Assembly (NCBI GenBank): GCA_021155855.1 | Contig: JAJNAZ010000006.1 | Coordinates: 1-64,000 of the forward strand | DNA: 64,000 nt | Direction of reading: 5' to 3' | Source of the DNA: Solirubrobacterales bacterium | GTDB taxonomy: Bacteria; Actinomycetota; Thermoleophilia; Solirubrobacterales; 70-9 | In this document: positions 18,101 to 26,268 of the stretch, in pieces | Layout: each line of letters opens with the position of its first letter | Position numbering within the stretch: position 1 is the stretch's first letter | Position numbers and translations under genes: made by a program | The notes under the pieces: generated by a model | What the model saw: the letters and a program-made list of their open reading frames with translations, nothing else | Told to the model about the DNA's origin: nothing | Database searches by the model: none

Positions 18101-19639
18101 GGGCTCTACCGCGACGCCCTCGGCGTGCCGCCGCCCGGCGGCCTACCCGACTCGTTCCTCGACCAGACGGAGGACGCGATGCTGGCTCTGGTGCGCCGCT
18201 ATGCGCGCACCCACGGTCCCTTTCCGACGGGCCAGATCGCGCGCCGCTACGGCGTCGATTTGACCCCGGCCCTGAAGGAGCTCGAGCGCGCCGGCGAGCT
18301 CGTCCGCGGCGAGCTCTTGCCCGGCGGCGGCGAGCGCGAGTGGTGCGACGCCGACGTCCTGCGCCGGGTCCGGCGCGCGAGCGTCGCCGCCCTGCGCCAG
18401 GAGGCCGAGGCCGTTGACCCCAGAGAGCTCGCTCGCTTCCTGCCTGCCTGGCAGAACGTCGACGCTCACCGCCCGGCGGGTGCCGGCCCCGATCGCCTGC
18501 GCGAGGCGTTGGTCGCGCTCCAGGGCGTCGCCCTGACGCCGGAGGTCTGGGAGCGCGACGTACTCCCCCGCCGCCTCGGCGCCTACAGCCCGACCTGGCT
18601 CGACCAGCTGACCACCGGCGGCGAGCTGGTCTGGATCGGCGCCGGCTCGCTGGCGCGCACCGGCCGGGTCGCGCTCTACTTCCGCGAGGACGTGCACCTG
18701 GCCGGACCGCCCCCCGCGAACGCGAAACTCGACCGCCCCGAGGGCGAGGCGCACGACGCAATTCGCGAGCGGCTCGCCGTCGCCCCCTCGTTCTGGCTCG
18801 ACCTGGTGACCGACCTCGAATTCGAACGCGAGGAGCTGCACGCGGCGCTCTGGGATCTCGTCTGGGCCGGCGAGGCGACCAACGATGCCTTCGCCCCGCT
18901 GCGCGCCAGGCGGCTGAGCGCGGTCCGGGGCGCCCGGCGGACGGCGCGGCGCTTCGCCTCGCGGCGCAACCCGAGCCAGGAGGCGATCCAGGGCCGCTGG
19001 TCGCTGACCGAGGCCCTGTTCCGCGGCGCCCCCGCCCAGGGCCCGCGACTGCGGGCGCAGGCCGAGCTGATGCTCGAGCGGTACGGGATCGTGACCCGTG
19101 AGACGGTGCTCGCGGAGGGCGTCCCGGGCGGTTTTTCATCGCTCTACGGCGAGCTCTCGAATCTGGAGATGCTCGGCACCGCGCGGCGCGGCTACTTCAT
19201 CGAGGGACTCGGCGGGGCCCAGTTCGCTCTCGCCGGCGCGATCGAGCGCCTGCGCGGCATGCCGCGACGAGAGAACGAGTACCTGCTGCTCGCCGCCACC
19301 GACCCCGGCCAGCCCTACGGCGCCGCCCTGCCCTGGCCGAAGCGGCCCGAGGGCAGGCGCCCGTCCCGCACTCCGGGCGCCTATGTCCTGCTTCGCGACG
19401 GGAACCCGATCGTCTACGTCGAGCGCGGCGGCAAGGGCATCGTGCGCCTGGTCGAGCTCGAGGGCGAGCCGCTGGTCGAGGCGGTCTCCGAGCTCGCCCA
19501 TGCGGCCCGCGAGCAGCTGATCCCAAAGCTCGGGATCGAGCGCGTGGACGGCGAGCCGGTGATCGGCTCCGGGCTCGAGGAGCAGATCATCGCCGCCGGC
19601 TTCAGCCGCCAGCCTCGGCGGCTCGTGGCCTCCGCGTGA
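15119..19639 (+). CDS. lhr: Lhr-family superfamily 2 DNA helicase
   Basis: About 1506 residues, the length of mycobacterial Lhr. Lhr is a 3'-5' ssDNA translocase and RNA:DNA helicase of SF2 linked to DNA crosslink repair. Motif I is 'APTGSGKT' (Lys57) and motif II is Asp-Glu-Ile-His (163-166); motif III 'LSATQRP', motif IV 'TIIFVNNRRGAERLA', motif V 'VATSSLELGIDMG' and motif VI 'QRVGRAGHQ' follow. The helicase core with its winged helix and beta-barrel takes roughly the first 850 residues. The C-terminal half contains the large Lhr-CTD, with 'GRWSLTEALF' and 'LLRDGNPIVYVERGG' typical of the full-length family. It is followed directly by nei2, as in mycobacteria. Confidence 0.92.
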   Translation: MPTGATATSTPLEGFSDRTRRWFEASFEAPTPAQAKGWPKIASGANTLICAPTGSGKTLSAFLWGIDSLGRKPEELGAGVRIAYVSPLKALSYDIERNLRAPLQGIGAELSMGLRTGDTPQRERQAMRRTPPDILITTPESLYLILTSQAREILIGVEAVIVDEIHAVAQSKRGAHLALTLERLSHLVTAEGNPEPQRIGLSATQRPLERIARFLAGPKRECEVVDAGRRKELDLEIVVPVDDMTEPTAGADDASRATNDGARPDASPERIDPGPLESSLDPTANPRSIWPAIYPELLKLVREHTSTIIFVNNRRGAERLAKRLNELHNAGEVETELPPTEHAGNREDQPVEGQVEIARAHHGSLAHEERAVVEELLKSGKLPCLVATSSLELGIDMGAVDLVIQVESPKSVSRGMQRVGRAGHQLGEVSKGRIFPKFRADLLECAVVAKRMRAGEIEETVIPRNPLDVLAQHLVSMVADSEWRVDEVERVVTAAEPFAELSREQLENVLDMLDGRYPSERFAELRPRLVWDRTAGTVRGRKGARQLAVTNAGTIPDRGLYGVHLPDGRRVGELDEEMVYEARPGQTFLLGATTWRIEDITRDRVIVSPAPGVPGAVPFWRGDGVGRPPELGRAIGAFAREAVGQDAESLAAANDLDLRAASNLITYLREQQTATRVVPSDETLVVERFRDEIGDWRLCVLSPYGGRVHAAWGLALAARIRDEHDLEADAIWSDDGIVVHLPDADEPPDGDLVLLEPDEVEDLVVRELGGSALFGARFRENAARSLLIPRAYPGKRTPLWQQRLKSQSLLEVARDFPRFPVILETYRECLRDVLDLPALVELLRDLHARRISLVEVETQTASPFASSLLFDYVATYMYEGDTPNAERRAAALALDRELLSELLGADELRELIDPEALEEVERSLQLMHPDALATERDALQQVLRRLGDLTATEAEARTADGYSAESMLAKLERERRAVLVRIAGEERWIAAEDAGLYRDALGVPPPGGLPDSFLDQTEDAMLALVRRYARTHGPFPTGQIARRYGVDLTPALKELERAGELVRGELLPGGGEREWCDADVLRRVRRASVAALRQEAEAVDPRELARFLPAWQNVDAHRPAGAGPDRLREALVALQGVALTPEVWERDVLPRRLGAYSPTWLDQLTTGGELVWIGAGSLARTGRVALYFREDVHLAGPPPANAKLDRPEGEAHDAIRERLAVAPSFWLDLVTDLEFEREELHAALWDLVWAGEATNDAFAPLRARRLSAVRGARRTARRFASRRNPSQEAIQGRWSLTEALFRGAPAQGPRLRAQAELMLERYGIVTRETVLAEGVPGGFSSLYGELSNLEMLGTARRGYFIEGLGGAQFALAGAIERLRGMPRRENEYLLLAATDPGQPYGAALPWPKRPEGRRPSRTPGAYVLLRDGNPIVYVERGGKGIVRLVELEGEPLVEAVSELAHAAREQLIPKLGIERVDGEPVIGSGLEEQIIAAGFSRQPRRLVASA

Positions 19640-19672
19640 CGTACGCCACCCGGGGCGCCGCGAAGCGCGGCC

Positions 19673-19678
19673 TATCCT
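19673..19678 (+). promoter_or_regulatory. Possible -10 of nei2
   Basis: TATCCT ending eight bases before ATG 19687. It suggests nei2 can also be transcribed apart from lhr. Confidence 0.4.
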
Positions 19679-19686
19679 CGGACCCG

Positions 19687-20469
19687 ATGGCCGAGGGCGA
19701 CACGATTCACCGCACCGCCCAACGGATCGCCGCGGCGCTCGGCGAGGCGCCGGTTCTCTCCGCCGCCGCCCCCAACGCGCGGAGTCCACTGCGCCGGCAG
19801 AGCCGGCGGCTCGATGCGCTGGTCGGCCGGCGCCTCGAGCGCGCCGAGGCGCGCGGCAAGCACCTGTTCCTGAACTTCGAGCGCGACCTGGTCCTTCACT
19901 GCCACCAGGGCATGCGCGGCAGCTGGCGCATCTACCGCCGCGGTGAGCCCTGGCAACGTCCGCGGGCCGGCGCCTGGGTCGTGATCTCGACCGAGGCCGC
20001 CGAGATCGCCGAGTTCGGCGGTCCCCATCTGGCGCTGCTCACCGGTTCCGAGCTCGCGACGGACCGGCGCCTCCGGGCGCTGGGTCCGGACATCCTCGGC
20101 GATGGCTTCGATGTCGCGGACGGGGTTGAGGCGCTGCGCAGCCGCGCCGCGCGCGAGCGTGAGCTCGGCGATGCCCTGCTCGATCAGACCGTGATCGCGG
20201 GGGTCGGGAACATCTACAAATCGGAGGGCTGCTTCGCGGCGAGGGTCAGCCCATGGCGCCGGCTCGCGGACCTCTCCGACGAGGAGCTGCGCGGGGTCGT
20301 GCTGGAGACCGCGAGCCTGATGCGTGCCGCGCTCGAGAGCGGTCGCCAGCCGCGCGACGTCTACCGCCGCCGCGGACGGCCCTGCCCGCGCTGCGGCGGC
20401 CCGATCTCCTCCGGCGGGCAGTCGGACGCCAACCGCACCACCTACTGGTGCCCGAGCTGCCAGCCCTGA
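19687..20469 (+). CDS. nei2: Endonuclease VIII-like DNA glycosylase (Nei2-type)
   Basis: A 260-residue Fpg/Nei-family glycosylase that excises oxidised bases. The start must be ATG 19687, since the family's active site is the processed N terminus. Glu follows at residue 3, the helix-two-turn-helix is seen as 'LLDQTVIAGVGNIYKSEGCF', and the C-terminal zinc finger is complete (CPRCGG ... WCPSCQ). The second residue is Ala, not the catalytic Pro: the sequence reads Met-Ala-Glu-Gly-Asp-Thr where the family has Met-Pro-Glu-Gly. An alternative GTG at 19636, overlapping the lhr stop, would bury the catalytic end and is rejected. The pairing with lhr matches M. tuberculosis lhr-nei2 (Rv3296-Rv3297). 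Confidence 0.88.
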   Translation: MAEGDTIHRTAQRIAAALGEAPVLSAAAPNARSPLRRQSRRLDALVGRRLERAEARGKHLFLNFERDLVLHCHQGMRGSWRIYRRGEPWQRPRAGAWVVISTEAAEIAEFGGPHLALLTGSELATDRRLRALGPDILGDGFDVADGVEALRSRAARERELGDALLDQTVIAGVGNIYKSEGCFAARVSPWRRLADLSDEELRGVVLETASLMRAALESGRQPRDVYRRRGRPCPRCGGPISSGGQSDANRTTYWCPSCQP

Positions 20470-20481
20470 GCCTTCACTTCC

Positions 20482-20487
20482 TAACCT
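20482..20487 (+). promoter_or_regulatory. Leaderless -10 of the ABC exporter operon
   Basis: TAACCT ending six bases before ATG 20494; no SD. Confidence 0.45.
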
Positions 20488-20493
20488 AGTCCG

Positions 20494-21225
20494 ATGGAGC
20501 TGCACGGCACCGCGCTCTCGATCCGTAGGCTCGAGAAGCGCTACGACGACGGGACCCGGGCCCTGGAGAGCCTCGACCTAGAGGTTCCGGCCGGAACCTT
20601 CTTCGGCCTCCTCGGCCCGAACGGCGCCGGCAAGACGACGCTGATCAGCGCCGTCTGCAACCTGATCCGGGTGACGGGGGGCGAGATCAGCGTCTTCGGC
20701 CACGACGTCGCTTCACTTCAGGCGCGGCGGATGATCGGGGTCGCCGAGCAGGATCCGAACCTCGACCGCTTCCTGACCGTGCGCGAGGCGCTCGTCTACC
20801 ACGGCGGCTACTTCGGCCTCGGCCGCCGGCGGGCGCTCGAGCGGGCCGAGGAGATGATCGACGTCTTCGACCTGGGCGCGAAGGCCGATGTCCGGGCGCC
20901 GAAGCTCTCGGGAGGTCAGCGGCGGCGGCTGCTGCTGGCGCGCGCGCTGCTGCACGAGCCGCGGCTGGTGATCCTCGACGAGCCCACCGCCGGGGTCGAC
21001 ATCGAGCTGCGGCGCGAGCTCTGGCGCTACATCCGCCGCCTGCACGAGGAGGGGACGACGATCCTGCTGACCACGCACTACCTCGAAGAGGCCGAGACGC
21101 TGTGCGAGGACGTCGCCCTGATCGCGCGCGGCGAGATCGTCGCCCGCTCGGCGCCGGAGGAGCTCAAGCGCCGCTTCGGGGTCGACTCGCTCGAGGCCGT
21201 CTACATGGAGACGGTCGCGAGATGA
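20494..21225 (+). CDS. ABC transporter ATP-binding protein
   Basis: A 243-residue ATPase of the ABC-2 exporter class. Walker A is 'GPNGAGKTT', the Q-loop 'AEQDPNLDRFLTVRE', the signature 'LSGGQRRRL', Walker B 'LVILDEPTAGVD' and the H-loop 'LLTTHYLEEAE'. It is closest in pattern to the CcmA/NodI/drug-exporter type. It overlaps the permease gene by four bases, so the two proteins form one exporter at the inner membrane. The substrate is not predictable. Confidence 0.9.
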   Translation: MELHGTALSIRRLEKRYDDGTRALESLDLEVPAGTFFGLLGPNGAGKTTLISAVCNLIRVTGGEISVFGHDVASLQARRMIGVAEQDPNLDRFLTVREALVYHGGYFGLGRRRALERAEEMIDVFDLGAKADVRAPKLSGGQRRRLLLARALLHEPRLVILDEPTAGVDIELRRELWRYIRRLHEEGTTILLTTHYLEEAETLCEDVALIARGEIVARSAPEELKRRFGVDSLEAVYMETVAR

Positions 21226-21995
21226 ATGCGCCCCATCCGTGGATGAGCCTGCTCTCCCTCGCCGGGCGCGAGTGCCTGCGAGTGACCCGCCTGTGGACGC
21301 AGACGATGCTCGCCCCCGTGGTCTCCTCGGTGCTCTTCATCGTCGTCTTCGGGCTCTCGCTCGGCGGCCGCATCAGCGGCATCGGCGAGATCCCCTACGA
21401 CGTCTTCATCGTTCCCGGCCTGGCGGCGATGGCGATGGCGCAGGCGGCCTACTCGAACAACTCGAGCTCGATCTTCCAGGCGCGATCCGACCGCTATATC
21501 CACGACGTGCTGTCGGCGCCGATGCGCCCGTGGCAAATGAACCTCGGCCTCTCGCTCGGCGGCGCCTACCGGGCGCTGGTGATCGGGATCGCGGTGCTGG
21601 CGATCGCTATTCCGCTCACCGACGCGCCGGTCGAGCGGCCATTCGCGCTCGCGCTCGCCGCGTTGCTGCTGGTCGTCCTCTTCGGGGCGCTGGGGACCGT
21701 GATCGGGATCTACGCCGAAACCTTCGACCATCACACCTTCGTCAACAACATCGTCATCCTGCCGCTGACCTTCGTCGGCGGGGTGTTCTACTCGATCGAG
21801 GTGCTGCCCTCGCCGTGGGAGGAGATCTCGCACGCGAACCCGATCTTCTACATCGTCAACTCGGTCCGCTACGGAGTCCTCGGTACCAGCGACGTCAGCG
21901 TCGGGCTCTCGTTCGGCGTCACCGCGGCGATCGCGCTCGCCGTGGTCGCCTGGTCGCAGTACCTGTTCGCGACCGGCAGGCGGCTGAAGGCGTAG
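21222..21995 (+). CDS. ABC-2 type transporter permease
   Basis: A 257-residue membrane protein with six predicted helices. The 'LGTVIGIYAETFDHHTFVNN' and 'LPLTFVGGVFYSIEVLPSPW' segments are hallmarks of the ABC-2/NodJ permease family. ATG 21222 overlaps the stop of the ATPase gene (ATGA). Longer upstream extension in this frame is a shadow of the ATPase. Confidence 0.9.
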   Translation: MNAPHPWMSLLSLAGRECLRVTRLWTQTMLAPVVSSVLFIVVFGLSLGGRISGIGEIPYDVFIVPGLAAMAMAQAAYSNNSSSIFQARSDRYIHDVLSAPMRPWQMNLGLSLGGAYRALVIGIAVLAIAIPLTDAPVERPFALALAALLLVVLFGALGTVIGIYAETFDHHTFVNNIVILPLTFVGGVFYSIEVLPSPWEEISHANPIFYIVNSVRYGVLGTSDVSVGLSFGVTAAIALAVVAWSQYLFATGRRLKA

Positions 21996-22083
21996 GCGCA
22001 ATCAACGTTCATCGCCCTCAGCGGAGAAGGCCCTCGCCAACGTACGGTCGCGATCGGGGCCCAGGCTCGAGAGAACACAGCGA

Positions 22084-22089
22084 TACCTT
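22084..22089 (+). promoter_or_regulatory. Leaderless -10 of the Crp-family gene
   Basis: TACCTT ending seven bases before ATG 22097; no SD. Confidence 0.45.
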
Positions 22090-22096
22090 TCTTTGC

Positions 22097-22780
22097 ATGG
22101 GAGAGGAGTCGCACGAGCTGCTGCGGCGGGTGCCGCTGTTCGCAGAGCTCTCGGGGTCCGAGCTCGAGCGGATCGCCTCGGTCGCCGTCCCGCGCTCGTT
22201 TCCGAAGGGCGTGCGCGTCTTTCACGAGGGGGATACCTCGGACGCCTGCTACATCGTCCGCGCCGGCGACCTGCGGGTCACCCGCGAGCACTCCGACGGG
22301 CGCGCGATCGCCCTCGCCACGCTCGGCCCGGGCGACATCTTCGGTGAGCTCGCGATGCTCGACGGCGGCTCCCGCTCGGCGAGCGTCGAGACGCTGAGCG
22401 ATTCGGAGCTACTGGGGCTGCCCGCCTCCGATGTGCGCCGGGTGATCGCCACCCACGGCGACATCGCGGCGAAGCTGATCGTTGCGATCACCCGCCGCCT
22501 TCGCCAGACCAACGAGCGGGTCGCCCGTCAGTCGTTTCAAACCGTGCCCAGCCGGGTCGCCGGGGTACTCGCACAGCTGATCGCCGAGGAGGCGATTCCC
22601 GAGGATCGGCAGGGGGTGACCGTGCGGATGACGCAGGCCGACCTCGCCCAACTCGCCGGCACCTCGCGCGAGAGCGTCAGCCGCTTCCTCGCCACGCTCG
22701 AGCGTGCAGGCGTGGTCGCGGTCGGCCGCGGCCGGGTAACCGTGATCGAGCCCCGGCGCCTGCGCGCCTACATCTTCTGA
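22097..22780 (+). CDS. Crp/Fnr family transcriptional regulator
   Basis: A 227-residue regulator. The cyclic-nucleotide-binding beta-roll covers about residues 10-125: 'FHEGDTSDACYIVRAGDLRV', 'LGPGDIFGELAMLDGGSRSA'. The phosphate-binding cassette Gly-Glu-Leu-Ala ... Arg-Ser-Ala is intact, so cAMP or a related nucleotide is likely. A C-terminal winged helix follows, with recognition helix 'TSRESVSRFLATLERAG'. The layout matches the actinobacterial CRP/GlxR type. No operator was identified. Confidence 0.9.
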   Translation: MGEESHELLRRVPLFAELSGSELERIASVAVPRSFPKGVRVFHEGDTSDACYIVRAGDLRVTREHSDGRAIALATLGPGDIFGELAMLDGGSRSASVETLSDSELLGLPASDVRRVIATHGDIAAKLIVAITRRLRQTNERVARQSFQTVPSRVAGVLAQLIAEEAIPEDRQGVTVRMTQADLAQLAGTSRESVSRFLATLERAGVVAVGRGRVTVIEPRRLRAYIF

Positions 22781-22808
22781 GCCGCTCGCACGGGGTACGG
22801 CCCGACCG

Positions 22809-23480
22809 GTGACCGACTTCGACCGCCAGCGCGAGCGGATGGTCGAGCGTCAGCTGCGTCGCCGGGGGATCGCCGACGAGCGGGTGCTGGAGGCGATGGC
22901 CGAGGTCCCCCGCGAGCGCTTCGTCGACGAGCTATACCAGCGGCGCGCCTACGCCGACGGCGCGCTGCCGATCGGCGACGGCCAGACGATCTCCCAACCC
23001 TGGGTGGTGGCGGCGATCTGCGAGGGGCTTGGGCTAAGCGGCGACGAGCGCGTGCTCGAGATCGGGACCGGCTCGGGCTACTCGACCGCGATCCTGGCGC
23101 GGCTGGCGCGCGAGGTCGTCAGCGTCGAGCGGATCGAGGCCCTGGCCGCGGCGGCCCGCAGGCGCCTGCAGGAGCTCGCCGCCGACAACGTCGAGGTGCG
23201 CGTCGCCGACGGCACGCTCGGTGCCTCCGACCAGGCCCCCTTCGACGCGATCGCGGTCCACGCCACCGCCCCGGCCCCGCCCCGGAGCTTGCTCGAGCAG
23301 CTCGCGATCGGCGGCCGGATGGTGATCCCACTGAGCGAGCGACGCGCCGACATGCTCACCGTGCTCACCCGCACGGCGTCGGCGGTCGACCCCGAGACCG
23401 GCGCGGGATTCAGCTCGCTTCGGATAGCTCCCTGCCGCTTCGTGCCCCTGCTCGGCGAACAGGGCTTCGAGTCCGAGTAG
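22809..23480 (+). CDS. pcm: Protein-L-isoaspartate O-methyltransferase
   Basis: A 223-residue SAM-dependent methyltransferase that repairs isoaspartyl residues in aged proteins. The opening 'RERMVERQLRRRGI' and 'AMAEVPRERFV' and the core 'IGDGQTISQPWVVAAI' are diagnostic of the PCMT family. SAM motif I is 'VLEIGTGSGYSTAILA'. GTG 22809 is the start, 28 bases after the Crp-type gene, so co-transcription is possible. Confidence 0.92.
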   Translation: MTDFDRQRERMVERQLRRRGIADERVLEAMAEVPRERFVDELYQRRAYADGALPIGDGQTISQPWVVAAICEGLGLSGDERVLEIGTGSGYSTAILARLAREVVSVERIEALAAAARRRLQELAADNVEVRVADGTLGASDQAPFDAIAVHATAPAPPRSLLEQLAIGGRMVIPLSERRADMLTVLTRTASAVDPETGAGFSSLRIAPCRFVPLLGEQGFESE

Positions 23481-23526
23481 TCGCGTCGGCCGATCGCTGC
23501 CCGCCCGCCGCTGCGATCCTGCGCGA

Positions 23527-23532
23527 TAGGCT
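23527..23532 (+). promoter_or_regulatory. Leaderless -10 of the ASCH gene
   Basis: TAGGCT ending nine bases before ATG 23542; no SD. Confidence 0.5.
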
Positions 23533-23541
23533 CACGCGGTC

Positions 23542-23949
23542 ATGCCCCGGGGTCTCTACGCGCTCAACTTCTTCTCGCCGGCGTTCGTCGACCAGCTCAA
23601 GCGTGGTCGCAAGACGGCGACGATCCGGCTCGGCGACAAGTCGCGAAAGTACGAGCGCGGGCAGCTCGTCTGGATCACCGTCGGCCACCAGCACAGCCCG
23701 CGGGAGAAGATCTTCACCGCGGTGATCGACGACGTCGAGGTCAAGCGCGCCCGGGAGCTTTCGCCACGCGACATCGAGCACGACAACCCCGAGTTCCGCC
23801 GGGTGGAGGAAACGCTCGGGTTCATGCGCCAGATCTACGGTCGCGAGATCGGACTCGAGGAGACGGTGACCGTGGTCCGCTTCTCGCAGGTGATCGAGAC
23901 CCCCCACGGCGCCCAGTTCGGAAACGGCGAGACCCCGTCTCGCAACTGA
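23542..23949 (+). CDS. ASCH-domain protein
   Basis: A 135-residue protein with an ASCH (PUA-like beta-barrel) fold. The pattern 'LKRGRKTATIRLGDKSRKY', followed by 'RGQLVWITVG' and a late 'VTVVRFSQV', fits the family, which is proposed to bind RNA or modified nucleotides; a few members are nucleases or amidohydrolases. No neighbouring gene suggests a partner. The exact substrate is unknown. Confidence 0.75.
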   Translation: MPRGLYALNFFSPAFVDQLKRGRKTATIRLGDKSRKYERGQLVWITVGHQHSPREKIFTAVIDDVEVKRARELSPRDIEHDNPEFRRVEETLGFMRQIYGREIGLEETVTVVRFSQVIETPHGAQFGNGETPSRN

Positions 23950-23963
23950 GGACGCGCGTTCGC

Positions 23964-24139
23964 GGCGCAGTATCACTTCCTGACCACCTGATCGAGGTCG
24001 AGGCGGACGGCGAGCTGATCGGCCGGCGCTGCGACCGGTGTTCGAGTGGAACCACAACTGGGTGATGCGCAACGGCGCGACCGGGATCTCGGCCCTGCTC
24101 GGCGTCCCGCTCCTGGCCTCGGACTGGAGCATCATCTAA
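23964..24139 (+). pseudogene. Remnant of an SRPBCC / polyketide-cyclase-like gene
   Basis: Two blocks of one protein survive in different frames. The first, from about 23985, reads HLIEVEADGELIGR, the mid-domain strand pair of SRPBCC proteins. The second, from 24029, reads [16 protein letters not shown] and continues to the TAA at 24137-24139; this is the characteristic C-terminal helix of the family. The segment normally between them, some 35-40 residues as I recall the family, is missing and the frame changes from 0 to +2. No start codon or N-terminal half is left, because the ASCH gene ends directly upstream. The gene is therefore decayed by deletion. Confidence 0.7.
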
Positions 24140-24156
24140 GCCTTGTCGGCTTAGAT
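24134..24156 (+). terminator. Hairpin overlapping the pseudogene stop codon
   Basis: Perfect 9-bp inverted repeat ATCTAAGCC / GGCTTAGAT with a 5-base loop TTGTC. It contains the TAA of the decayed SRPBCC gene and lies just before the groES promoter. There is no T-run after it. It probably served as a terminator of the lost gene. Confidence 0.5.
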
Positions 24157-24180
24157 CGTCGATAGCGGACGGGAAGTCGC

Positions 24181-24186
24181 TACACT
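24181..24186 (+). promoter_or_regulatory. -10 element of the groESL promoter
   Basis: TACACT, 12 bases before the CIRCE element. Transcription would start inside or just before CIRCE, as in other HrcA-controlled operons. Confidence 0.5.
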
Positions 24187-24197
24187 GGACGGCGTGC

Positions 24198-24224
24198 CTG
24201 GCACTCTCATCTGTAGAGTGCCAA
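24198..24224 (+). promoter_or_regulatory. CIRCE element (HrcA operator) of groESL
   Basis: CTGGCACTC, a 9-base spacer, then GAGTGCCAA. This is the CIRCE layout (consensus TTAGCACTC-N9-GAGTGCTAA) and implies HrcA repression of groES-groEL with release on heat or unfolded-protein stress. The hrcA gene itself is not in the window. Confidence 0.92.
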
Positions 24225-24281
24225 GCAGGGCCGGAAAGACTTGTAGTCAAGCGAACACGCACCATCACGGAGGTATACGGA

Positions 24282-24572
24282 ATGAACTTGAAGCCCCTTG
24301 GCGACCGGTTGATCGTCAAGGCGATCGAGGAGGAGGAGACCACCGCGAGTGGCATCGTCCTCCCCGACACCGCCAAGGAGAAGCCGCAGAAGGGCACCGT
24401 AGTCGCGGTCGGCGACGGCGCATGGGACGAGGACGGCGAGAAGCGGATCCCGCTCGACGTCGCCGCCGGCGACGAGGTCCTCTACAGCAAGTACGGCGGC
24501 ACCGAGATCAAGGTCGACGGCGATGACCTGCTCGTGCTGCGCGAGTCCGACGTCCTGGCAAAGGTCGTCTGA
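24282..24572 (+). CDS. groES: Co-chaperonin GroES
   Basis: A 96-residue co-chaperonin forming the heptameric lid of GroEL. '[13 protein letters not shown]' and the mobile loop '[20 protein letters not shown]' are typical, as is the end '[13 protein letters not shown]'. The ATG has a strong SD (GGAGG, nine bases upstream). First gene of the CIRCE-controlled operon. Confidence 0.96.
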   Translation: MNLKPLGDRLIVKAIEEEETTASGIVLPDTAKEKPQKGTVVAVGDGAWDEDGEKRIPLDVAAGDEVLYSKYGGTEIKVDGDDLLVLRESDVLAKVV

Positions 24573-24615
24573 GTCGCCTGACCCACTGACTTAGAAACAA
24601 GGAGGAACGAAAGAC

Positions 24616-26244
24616 ATGGCTCACAAGGAGCTGAAGTACGACGCGGAGGCCCGGGCGGCGCTGCAGAGCGGCGTCGACGCGGTCGCCAACGCTGTCAAGG
24701 TCACGCTCGGCCCGAAGGGGCGCTACGTGGTCCTCGACAAGAAGTTCGGCGCGCCGACGATCACCAACGACGGGGTGACGATCGCGCGTGAGATCGAGAT
24801 CGAGGACGTGTTCGACAACCAGGGCGCCCAGCTCGTGCGCGAGGTCGCCACGGCGACCAACGACGTCGCCGGCGACGGCACCACGACAGCGACCCTGCTC
24901 GCGCAGACGATCGTCCGTCACGGGCTCAAGAACGTCGCCGCGGGCGCCAACCCGCTCGCATTGCGGCGCGGCATCGAGACCGCCGTCGACCAGGTGGTCG
25001 ACCACCTGCGCGACAAGCAGTCGAAGGAGATCGAGGGCAAGGAGCAGATCGCTCGCGTCGCCGCGATCTCGGCGGCCGATGAGGAGATCGGCAACGTGAT
25101 CGCGGACGCGATCGAGAAGGTCGGCAAGGACGGCGTCGTCAACGTCGAGGAGGGCCAGACCTTCGGCATGGAGCTCGAGTTCACCGAGGGGATGCAGTTC
25201 GACAAGGGCTACATCTCGCCGTACATGGTCACCGACCAGGAGCGCATGGAGGCGGTCCTCGAGGATCCCTACATCCTGATCGCGAACCAGAAGATCGGCT
25301 CGGTGCGCGACATGCTGCCGATCCTCGAGCAGGTGATGCAGGCCGGCAAGCCGCTGGTCATCGTCGCCGAGGACGTCGAGGGCGAGAGCCTCGCGACGCT
25401 GGTCGTCAACAAGCTCCGCGGCACCTTCACCGGGGTCGCGGTCAAGGCGCCCGGCTTCGGCGACCGCCGCAAGCGGATGCTCGAGGACATCGCGATCCTC
25501 ACCGGTGGCGAGGTGATCACCGAGGAGATGGGCCTCAAGCTCGAGAACACCCAGGTCTCCCAGCTCGGCCACGCCCGCCGGGTCGTCGTCTCCAAGGACA
25601 CGACGACGATCATCGACGGCGCCGGTGAGAAGGAGCAGATCGAGGGCCGGATCAACCAGATCCGCTCCGAGATCGAGAACACCGATTCCGACTTCGACCG
25701 GGAGAAGCTCCAGGAGCGCCTGGCGAAGCTCGCCGGCGGTGTCGCGGTGGTCAAGGTCGGCGCTGCGACCGAGACCGAGATGAAGGAGAAGAAGCACCGC
25801 GTCGAGGACGCCCTGCAGGCGACCCGCGCGGCGCTCGAGGAGGGCATCGTCCCAGGCGGCGGGGTCGCCCTGCTCAACGCTCAGGACGCGATCGACGGCA
25901 GCGCCCTCGGCGCCGACGAGGCGACCGGCGCGGAGATCATCCGCCGCTCGCTCGAGGAGCCGATCCGGCAGATCGCCGAGAACTCCGGGCTCGAGGGCTC
26001 GGTGGTGGTCGAGAAGATCCGCGGGCTGAAGCCCGGTGAGGGCCTGAACGCGGAGACCGAGGAGTACGGCAACCTGGTCAAGGCCGGCGTCATCGACCCG
26101 ACCATGGTCACGCGCTCGGCGCTGCAGAACGCCGCCTCGATTGCGAAGAACATCCTCACCACGGAGGCGATCGTTGCCGAACCGCCCGAGAAGGAGGGCG
26201 CCGCGATGCCCGCCGGCATGCCCGACATGGGAGGCATGATGTAA
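24616..26244 (+). CDS. groL: Chaperonin GroEL
   Basis: A 542-residue 60-kDa chaperonin. ATP-binding '[19 protein letters not shown]', '[16 protein letters not shown]' and the family signature '[16 protein letters not shown]' are intact. The C terminus ends in the Gly-Met-rich tail '[12 protein letters not shown]'. The SD AAGGAGGA lies 43 bases after groES. It folds proteins in the cytoplasm together with GroES. Many actinobacteria carry a second groEL; only this operonic copy is seen here. Confidence 0.97.
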   Translation: MAHKELKYDAEARAALQSGVDAVANAVKVTLGPKGRYVVLDKKFGAPTITNDGVTIAREIEIEDVFDNQGAQLVREVATATNDVAGDGTTTATLLAQTIVRHGLKNVAAGANPLALRRGIETAVDQVVDHLRDKQSKEIEGKEQIARVAAISAADEEIGNVIADAIEKVGKDGVVNVEEGQTFGMELEFTEGMQFDKGYISPYMVTDQERMEAVLEDPYILIANQKIGSVRDMLPILEQVMQAGKPLVIVAEDVEGESLATLVVNKLRGTFTGVAVKAPGFGDRRKRMLEDIAILTGGEVITEEMGLKLENTQVSQLGHARRVVVSKDTTTIIDGAGEKEQIEGRINQIRSEIENTDSDFDREKLQERLAKLAGGVAVVKVGAATETEMKEKKHRVEDALQATRAALEEGIVPGGGVALLNAQDAIDGSALGADEATGAEIIRRSLEEPIRQIAENSGLEGSVVVEKIRGLKPGEGLNAETEEYGNLVKAGVIDPTMVTRSALQNAASIAKNILTTEAIVAEPPEKEGAAMPAGMPDMGGMM

Positions 26245-26268
26245 TCGCCTCAACAGGCGAGTGTTTGT

